From the NCBI GenBank assembly GCA_963931925.1, contig OZ007571.1, positions 57,619,478-57,683,477 of the forward strand: a stretch of 64,000 nt of DNA, written 5' to 3'. Every line of letters begins with the position of its first letter. The stretch's first letter is position 1. The notes beneath the pieces were generated by a model. The model was not told the origin of the DNA, did no database searches, and saw nothing but the letters and a program-made list of their open reading frames with translations. This DNA comes from Onchidella celtica. Taxonomy: Eukaryota; Mollusca; Gastropoda; Systellommatophora; Onchidiidae. Below are positions 62,178-64,000 of this stretch, one piece after another. The position numbers were made by a program, and so were the translations under genes.

Positions 62178-62241
62178 ATGGTACTGGTGACGGTTGTAAT
62201 ACCGGTATTAGCTTATTTGATGGGCGTCAATGGCTCTCCAA
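62178..62241 (+). CDS. Secreted-protein gene, exon 1 (signal peptide)
   Basis: The ATG at 62178 sits in a good context (ACAAAATGG, A at -3 and G at +4). It opens a 21-residue hydrophobic leader, MVLVTVVIPVLAYLMGVNG then SP, with a likely signal-peptidase site after VNG. The donor is CCAA|GTAAGT at 62242, phase 1. No in-frame ATG lies between the TATA box and this start that would give a longer leader. This marks the protein as secreted or luminal. The gene continues in exon 2 with matching phase. I do not recognise the family. Confidence 0.72.
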
Positions 62242-62591
62242 GTAAGTGAAGAAAGCAATCTATCAAAGCTGGAAATACACTTTTAATTTCGTTTCATAAT
62301 TCATTTTCTTTTTTGTATTCCATTGAAGGATCATAGTTTTTAAGCTAACAATTGGTAATACTGAAAGACACAAAACTGTTGTTTATTATCGTTCTACTGT
62401 TCTCTTTTGCTAGTTAAGTCTTAATTATTTATTCATTTAGGCTATTTACTAGTTTGTTTGTTTATTTATCTATTTATTATCTATTTTTATGCAATCCATG
62501 TCTACAACATTATTCTCATTCTCTGGGGAAAAAAAGTGTGCAAGAAAATTCAGTTTTCAACGTCCTTACTGTTGTCTAACTTTCCGTGTAG

Positions 62592-62745
62592 ATGCCCTGC
62601 TGACGCATGAGGTAAACTATCTCATCCATAACCATAAAGACCTGACCGTCCGGGAATGCACAGGACTATGTGACGACATTTTTGTTCTGGCCGATCCGTA
62701 CGACGAGCAACTGAACGATACAGACTGCGAAGAGGAATGCGAATG
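62592..62745 (+). CDS. Secreted-protein gene, exon 2 (cysteine-containing domain)
   Basis: The acceptor is CTTTCCGTGTAG (AG at 62590-62591). Its first two bases complete a codon with the last base of exon 1 (Asn). The donor is GAATG|GTAAGT at 62746, phase 2. The 50 full codons read ALLTHEVNYLIHNHKDLTVR, then ECTGLCDDIF, and end NDTDCEEECE. Cysteines are spaced C-x3-C-x18-C-x3-C, and the split codon joined to exon 3 makes a fifth (ECEC). The region is acidic, with an N-glycosylation sequon (NDTD). A secreted, disulfide-bonded domain of unknown family. Confidence 0.72.
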
Positions 62746-62823
62746 GTAAGTGAAACTCTGTCCATATCTAGTTGTTTGGTTTTATTTTCATATATTCCGA
62801 GTTCCGTCTTCAAAGAAGCAGTA

Positions 62824-63573
62824 TAAGGGTAAAACCACACCGGCGACGGACCCGACGACCTGACACTGCCGTCTTCGGTTTTGCCGGCTTCACCACCCAT
62901 ACCGCCACCGGCACCCGACGGTCAGACACTCTCATCTTTTTTTTTTTTAATGGCGTGTAGCAGGAGGAGACAGTTGTTATTATTGTGTCTAAGGAGAAGG
63001 CAGCAAAGGGTTCACCCAATACAACAACTAAGGCCAAGTCTTGAAGAGTTCCCCCATCTTTTTCAGCAATTGCTTAAGGACAACGAAAACTTTGTTAATT
63101 ATTTCCGAATGGAAATAAGTTCGTTTAATGCATTGCTCGAATCAGTGAGACGTTACATTAGCAAGGAAGAAACAAACTACAGGAAGCCTGTTTCTCTAAC
63201 GGAAAGACTCATTGCAACCCTAAAGTGACTGCTACAATCAAAACATATTCATCGTCCATTTTGTAGGATCTAGATCTAGATTCTGGGAAGATTACAAAAT
63301 GTCTATTTATAGACGCGCAGCAGAAAAGGGGAGGTAAAAAATGGGGGATATGTTCTCAGAAATTATCTCCCTTGTCCCGGCACACCTGACACTGCCGTCT
63401 TCGGGCCGTCGCGCCCACCCGACAAACAGACGGCAGAGGACGGCGGGTGTTGATATGGTCACATCTGCCGGCTTCTCTCTTTTTTCTTAGTATTTGGTCA
63501 GCGCCTGCCGTTTTCACCCTGAAGACGGCAGTGTCAGGTCGTCAGGTCCGTCGTCGGTGTGGTTTTACCCTTA
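62824..63573 (+). mobile_element. Harbinger-like deletion derivative in intron 2
   Basis: The element is 62826-63571 (746 bp) with ~50-base TIRs (AGGGTAAAACCACACCGGCG at the left; AGGGTAAAACCACACCGACG on the reverse complement of the right), flanked by TA on both sides. Read as TAA/TTA it would instead be the 3-bp site usual for PIF/Harbinger, with one mismatch. Subterminal copies of CCTGACACTGCCGTCTTC occur at about 62861 and 63387 and inverted at 63521. It keeps only the start of a transposase. It lies wholly within intron 2 of the secreted-protein gene. Confidence 0.85.
62950..63228 (+). pseudogene. PIF/Harbinger-type transposase N-terminus, truncated
   Basis: From the ATG at 62950 the frame gives about 92 residues, ending NYFRMEISSFNALL, then TNYRKPVSLTERLIATLK and a stop. 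The order (a YFRM..F..LL helix, then K..TN.R.P.S..ERL..TL+) is that of the N-terminal region of Harbinger transposases. The frame stops where the next helix (FLATG-type) and the DDE core should begin. Autonomous members are several hundred residues, so most of the gene has been deleted. Confidence 0.8.
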
Positions 63574-63836
63574 GAATTGTAGAGTAGCCGATGTAGTACA
63601 AAGTTTCCACTTCATTTGTCTGTGAACAACTCATAACAAGATGCGGGTATTATAGGGCATGTTGTATTATTGTTGCCAGAATTACTTTTGTTACGCTTTC
63701 CGCTACTACTATAACTCACTGTCGTTTGGTAGAGATATATAGTGTCTATATTTTACATTAACAGTATTGCAGGTTTGTATATTTTTAGAATTTGTTCACA
63801 ATAGTCTACTGTTGTTTTTTTTTTCTCTTCACACAG

Positions 63837-64000
63837 TCAAATAACCAACAATTGTTTTCACCCTGGGAAACGTCAGAACCATCATCTAGACCACCAGGAC
63901 CATCATCCCGACCAACATGCAAATAAACAGGACACTGACCACACCACCCATCAGCCAGACCAGCACGCAAACAACCACGCTACAAATCACACTGACCGTC
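63837..64000 (+). CDS. Secreted-protein gene, exon 3 (GKR site and His/Asp/Gln-rich repeats), runs off the window
   Basis: The acceptor is TTTTTCTCTTCACACAG (AG at 63835-63836), with a strong pyrimidine tract. The exon's first base T completes TG+T (Cys), giving CEEECECQITNNC and so six cysteines in the domain. A HPGKR sequence follows: Gly-Lys-Arg is the usual amidation plus dibasic cleavage signal of peptide precursors. After it the chain is rich in His, Asp, Gln and Asn, with two near-repeats starting PDQHANKQDTDH and PDQHANNHATNH. It is open to the window edge. This could be a peptide prohormone or a metal-binding His-rich secreted protein; the sequence here cannot decide. Confidence 0.7.

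Overview
Kind of organism. This is eukaryotic, intron-containing, gene-poor and repeat-dense DNA. There is no operon structure, and I see no rRNA, no free-standing tRNA gene and no CRISPR array. The mix of tRNA-derived SINEs, several non-LTR retrotransposon families, small Helitrons, hAT/mariner/Harbinger-type DNA elements, and very long GATA/TATC and GA microsatellites suggests an invertebrate nuclear genome. A gastropod mollusc is my best guess (inference; no single marker proves it).

Layout. 1-4.1 kb: mostly unassigned sequence with a 135-bp tandem repeat and a possible TTAA-flanked element. 4.1-13.6 kb: retrotransposon-rich. It holds a minus-strand fragment of LINE family B, a LINE family A copy with two nonsense codons sitting between two ~200-bp direct repeats, a tandem pair of small Helitrons, a hairpin element with 14-bp target duplications, and a second, longer family B copy. 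13.6-33 kb: unassigned sequence with MITE-like palindromes, a deleted mariner-type element with a frameshifted transposase tail, SINE fragments and two decayed LINE tails. 33-35 kb: a nested cluster in which a Helitron has inserted exactly at the joint between two 105-bp tandem units and itself carries a TIR element with 8-bp duplications. 36.5-41.6 kb: a GA-carrying Helitron and two more LINE tails. 43.6-49.6 kb: two SINEs, then the best host gene: four plus-strand exons with matching splice phases encoding the C-terminal 346 residues of a single-pass membrane protein, followed by a 42-bp minisatellite. 49.6-62 kb: repeats, including a second GA-carrying Helitron, a 760-bp GATA array, a hAT-type MITE with a perfect 8-bp duplication, and a solo LTR with a perfect 5-bp duplication. 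62.0-64.0 kb: the start of a second host gene (TATA box, signal peptide, six-cysteine domain, GKR site, His/Asp/Gln-rich repeats), running off the window, with a Harbinger-like deletion derivative in its second intron.

How it works together. Only two host genes can be supported: the membrane-protein gene (exons 44732-49218) and the secreted-protein gene (from 62178). Neither is assigned to a family with certainty; the first has a KCNE-like layout. Almost everything else is mobile DNA, often nested. The most informative observations are insertion junctions readable directly from the sequence: 200-bp, 14-bp, 13-bp, 8-bp, 5-bp and TA duplications, and a Helitron A^T junction.
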